Below, in pieces: positions 5,558 through 7,675 of a stretch of DNA of 7,675 bases. The DNA is taken from assembly GCA_041859375.1 (NCBI GenBank), contig JBHEKP010000267.1:1-7675 (forward strand), given 5' to 3'. This DNA comes from JBHEKP01 sp041859375. GTDB taxonomy: Bacteria; Hydrogenedentota; Hydrogenedentia; Hydrogenedentales; CAITNO01. Both the position numbers and the translations under genes were made by a program. A model generated the notes under the pieces. That model made no database searches and was not told the DNA's origin. It saw only the letters and a list, made by a program, of their open reading frames with translations. Numbering within the stretch: position 1 is the stretch's first letter; each line of letters opens with the position of its first letter.

Positions 5558-7675
5558 CTAAAACTTCACGCTGTTCTTTCCGGGCTTGAGTACGGTGGTT
5601 GCGCCGCCGGGGGCGGTGAAGTCGCCGCTGACGCCCTCGGGGATTTCGATGGAGGCGGTGACGCCGCCGTCCGCCTTTTCCCAACGCACGGAGATGCCGC
5701 CTTTGGGCGTGGGCACGACACCCTCCGCCCAATCCAGGCTTTCGGGCACCCAGGGGCGCACTTCGCCCTTTTCAAAGCCGGGCGCGGCGGGCCGCACGCC
5801 AAGCACCGTCTCCATGAGCCGGTAGGTGGGCGTGGCGCTCCATGCGTGGCATTCGCTGCGGGGCGCGTCGGGCGTTTCCCACCAGGTGGTGGCGCCGAGG
5901 TCAAGCATCTTCTGCCAGCGGTCCAGTTCCTTGAGGATGTAGTCCTGCCTGCCCAGGCACGCAGCCGCCTCGTGGAGGTAATGGGCGAAGTAGAAGGTGG
6001 TGCCGCGCAGGGCGGGATCGGTGAAGAGCCGCTCCGCGATGCGGGCGCGCCTGCCCTCGTCAGCGAGGCCGAAGAGCAAGGCGAAGACGTTCACGTGCTG
6101 GCTGAGGGTGGCCGTGGCGATGCCGTCGCGGTAGAGCCCCTCCTTCTCGTCCCAGGCGGCGGCGTTGACGGTCTGCGCGACCTTCGCCGACTCGTCCCGC
6201 CACTTGCCCGCCGTGGGCGCGTCTCCCAGCGCGTCAAAGAGCGACGCGGCAATGTCGAGGCAGCCCTTGTAGTGCATCGTGCTGAGGGTGCAGTTTTCCC
6301 AGTGCGCGTCGGGCACGCCGCTGTGCTCGTAGGTCCAGTCGTAGAAATTCCAGTAGGGCAGGTTCGCCACAAAACCCTTATCCGTGGTGTGGCGCTGGTA
6401 GAAGCGCAGGATGGCGTCCACGGTGTGGACGGACTCGCGCACCAGCGAAAGGTCGCCGGTGTGGCGGTAATAGTCGTCGAGCATCTGAATCCAGCAGAGG
6501 GAGTAGCCGGGGATGACCTGGAAGACGTGGTTGGGATAACGGGACTGCACCAGCCCCTCGGGGATGGCGGAGGCCTGCAACTGGCGCACGGCGTTGGCCA
6601 GGAGCAGCGTGTCGCCGGAGGCGTAGAGCGAGATCAGGCCCTGGATGCGCGTGTCGCCGCCGTACTGGAGCCGCTCGTAGTAGGGGCAGTCCTGGAAGGT
6701 GTCGAAGGCGCACATGCGCTGGGTGTGCCAGCCCGTCTGCCAGATGCGGTTGAGTTTCTCGTCGGAGCAGGCGAAGCGCCCCTTCTCCGCGAAGGGGTAG
6801 CCGGTCCAGCGGAAGGAAAGGCCGTGCAGGGTGACGGGCTTTTCGGCGCGCACGGCGACACGCACGAAGCGGAAGGTGCGGTGCAGGAAGGGCGACCATT
6901 GCTGCCGTCCGCCGCGCAGCACATAGACGTCGGTGCAGCCCTCGACACGCCGGTTTTCAAGGGCGTCGCGGCGGCCCTTCTCATCGTCGAGCTGCGGGGC
7001 TTCGGCGTAGACCAGCTCCACCGCCGCGCCCTCCGGACCCTCCACGTCCAGCGTCACATACCCGTTGACCAGGCGGCCCGCGTCAAGGACCACATAATGC
7101 GTTTTCCCGTCGCCGGAAAGGGCGGCCGGCAGCGCGGGAACGGCCGCGTCGGGGACCACGTCAAAGTTGAAGAGCGGCTCCTTCTGGGGGCCTTTCACCG
7201 TGCCGGACTGGATTGGCGCGCAGGACTCGGCGGCGCGCAGTTCGGGCATGGGAATGCGGCGGGGATAGAGCTTCCAGGGGGTCCAGGTGTCCTTGTGGTC
7301 GCCCCATTTCTCGGCGGGGCAGAGTACCCGCGCCTTGGGCCAGGTGTTGTCGTCGAAATCCTTGTTCTCAAAACCCGGGGGAAGGGCCCGGCCGTCCACA
7401 TGCTCGTACCAGAAGGCCGCGCCGTGGCGGCGGTTGTATTCCTCGCCGCCACCCCGGTGGGCGGGGCTGATGAGGGCCTTCCATTTCGCGTCGGACTTCA
7501 ACTCCGGCGAGTCGAAGAGGAAGGCGGGCCGGGCGCTGCACTGGAAATAGGGGATGCGGTTGGTTTCCAGCCCCCAGTACATCACCAGCGCGGCCACCAC
7601 GTTCTCCCCCTTCCCCACAAAGCCGCTGAGGTCGAGGGTGTCGTAGACCTGGTGCATGGGGTCAAAGCGGGCGGG
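5558..7675 (-). CDS. GH78 alpha-L-rhamnosidase, N-terminus beyond the window
   Basis: The frame stays open to the right edge (codons reading PARFDP before the first visible Met at 7657), so this is the C-terminal part, about 705 residues, of a longer enzyme; signal peptide and start are outside. Numbering from Met-7657: residues 1-140 are the beta-sandwich N-domain (VYDTLDLSG, GENVVAALV, LYPRRIPMPE); about 155-270 the Bac_rhamnosid beta-domain (VVLDAGRLVNGYVTLDVEG); 290-620 the (alpha/alpha)6 catalytic barrel; and about 630-699 the C-terminal beta-sandwich. The catalytic signature DCPYYERLQYGGD is at 323-335, with E328 the probable general acid, and WWE (E594) with SECHAW (601-606) supplies the probable base region. 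The enzyme removes terminal alpha-L-rhamnose from plant or bacterial glycans or glycosides. It ends 6 bp from the convergent DHS-like gene, so it belongs to a different transcription unit. The family call is firm; the natural substrate is unknown. Confidence 0.93.
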   Translation of the reverse strand, partial: PARFDPMHQVYDTLDLSGFVGKGENVVAALVMYWGLETNRIPYFQCSARPAFLFDSPELKSDAKWKALISPAHRGGGEEYNRRHGAAFWYEHVDGRALPPGFENKDFDDNTWPKARVLCPAEKWGDHKDTWTPWKLYPRRIPMPELRAAESCAPIQSGTVKGPQKEPLFNFDVVPDAAVPALPAALSGDGKTHYVVLDAGRLVNGYVTLDVEGPEGAAVELVYAEAPQLDDEKGRRDALENRRVEGCTDVYVLRGGRQQWSPFLHRTFRFVRVAVRAEKPVTLHGLSFRWTGYPFAEKGRFACSDEKLNRIWQTGWHTQRMCAFDTFQDCPYYERLQYGGDTRIQGLISLYASGDTLLLANAVRQLQASAIPEGLVQSRYPNHVFQVIPGYSLCWIQMLDDYYRHTGDLSLVRESVHTVDAILRFYQRHTTDKGFVANLPYWNFYDWTYEHSGVPDAHWENCTLSTMHYKGCLDIAASLFDALGDAPTAGKWRDESAKVAQTVNAAAWDEKEGLYRDGIATATLSQHVNVFALLFGLADEGRRARIAERLFTDPALRGTTFYFAHYLHEAAACLGRQDYILKELDRWQKMLDLGATTWWETPDAPRSECHAWSATPTYRLMETVLGVRPAAPGFEKGEVRPWVPESLDWAEGVVPTPKGGISVRWEKADGGVTASIEIPEGVSGDFTAPGGATTVLKPGKNSVKF

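Overview
The window is a gene-dense, very GC-rich piece of bacterial chromosome, probably from a Gram-negative organism: it carries kdsB, which activates the lipopolysaccharide sugar KDO. The mix of a BNR-repeat 'sialidase-like' secreted protein, an SSS-family sodium symporter and a GH78 alpha-L-rhamnosidase is typical of glycan-degrading bacteria with large genomes (the PVC group, or candidate phyla such as Hydrogenedentota or Sumerlaeota). The taxonomic guess is inference only; no marker gene is present.

Layout from left to right. (1) 3-689, plus strand: a small protein with a winged-helix-like, phage-replication-type N-terminus. Its coding sequence is interrupted in frame by an 80-bp GC-rich palindromic repeat with perfect 11-bp terminal inverted repeats. 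It is convergent with, and overlaps by 3 bp, (2) 686-2272, minus strand, an SSS sodium:solute symporter. (3) 2300-3487, minus strand, lies immediately upstream of the symporter and encodes an exported BNR-repeat (sialidase-like) protein; the two form a probable operon. (4) 3488-3588 is a 101-bp divergent regulatory region with overlapping -10 elements on the two strands, flanked by an imperfect 15-bp inverted repeat. (5) 3589-4359, plus strand: kdsB. (6) 4349-5551, plus strand: overlaps the end of kdsB by 11 bp and encodes a 400-residue protein that I read as a distant, probably catalytically altered member of the deoxyhypusine-synthase-like fold. (7) 5558-7675, minus strand: the C-terminal part of a GH78 alpha-L-rhamnosidase that runs off the right edge, convergent with (6) at a 6-bp gap.

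How the genes may work together. The minus-strand pair looks like a capture-and-import unit: an exported beta-propeller acts on a glycan and a sodium symporter takes up the product. The rhamnosidase adds a second glycan-trimming activity. The plus-strand pair makes CMP-KDO and an unexplained, translationally coupled DHS-like protein. The shared, symmetric control region suggests the import unit and the kdsB unit may be coordinately or reciprocally controlled. There is no intergenic stretch longer than about 100 bp, and I found no tRNA, rRNA, CRISPR array or complete insertion sequence.
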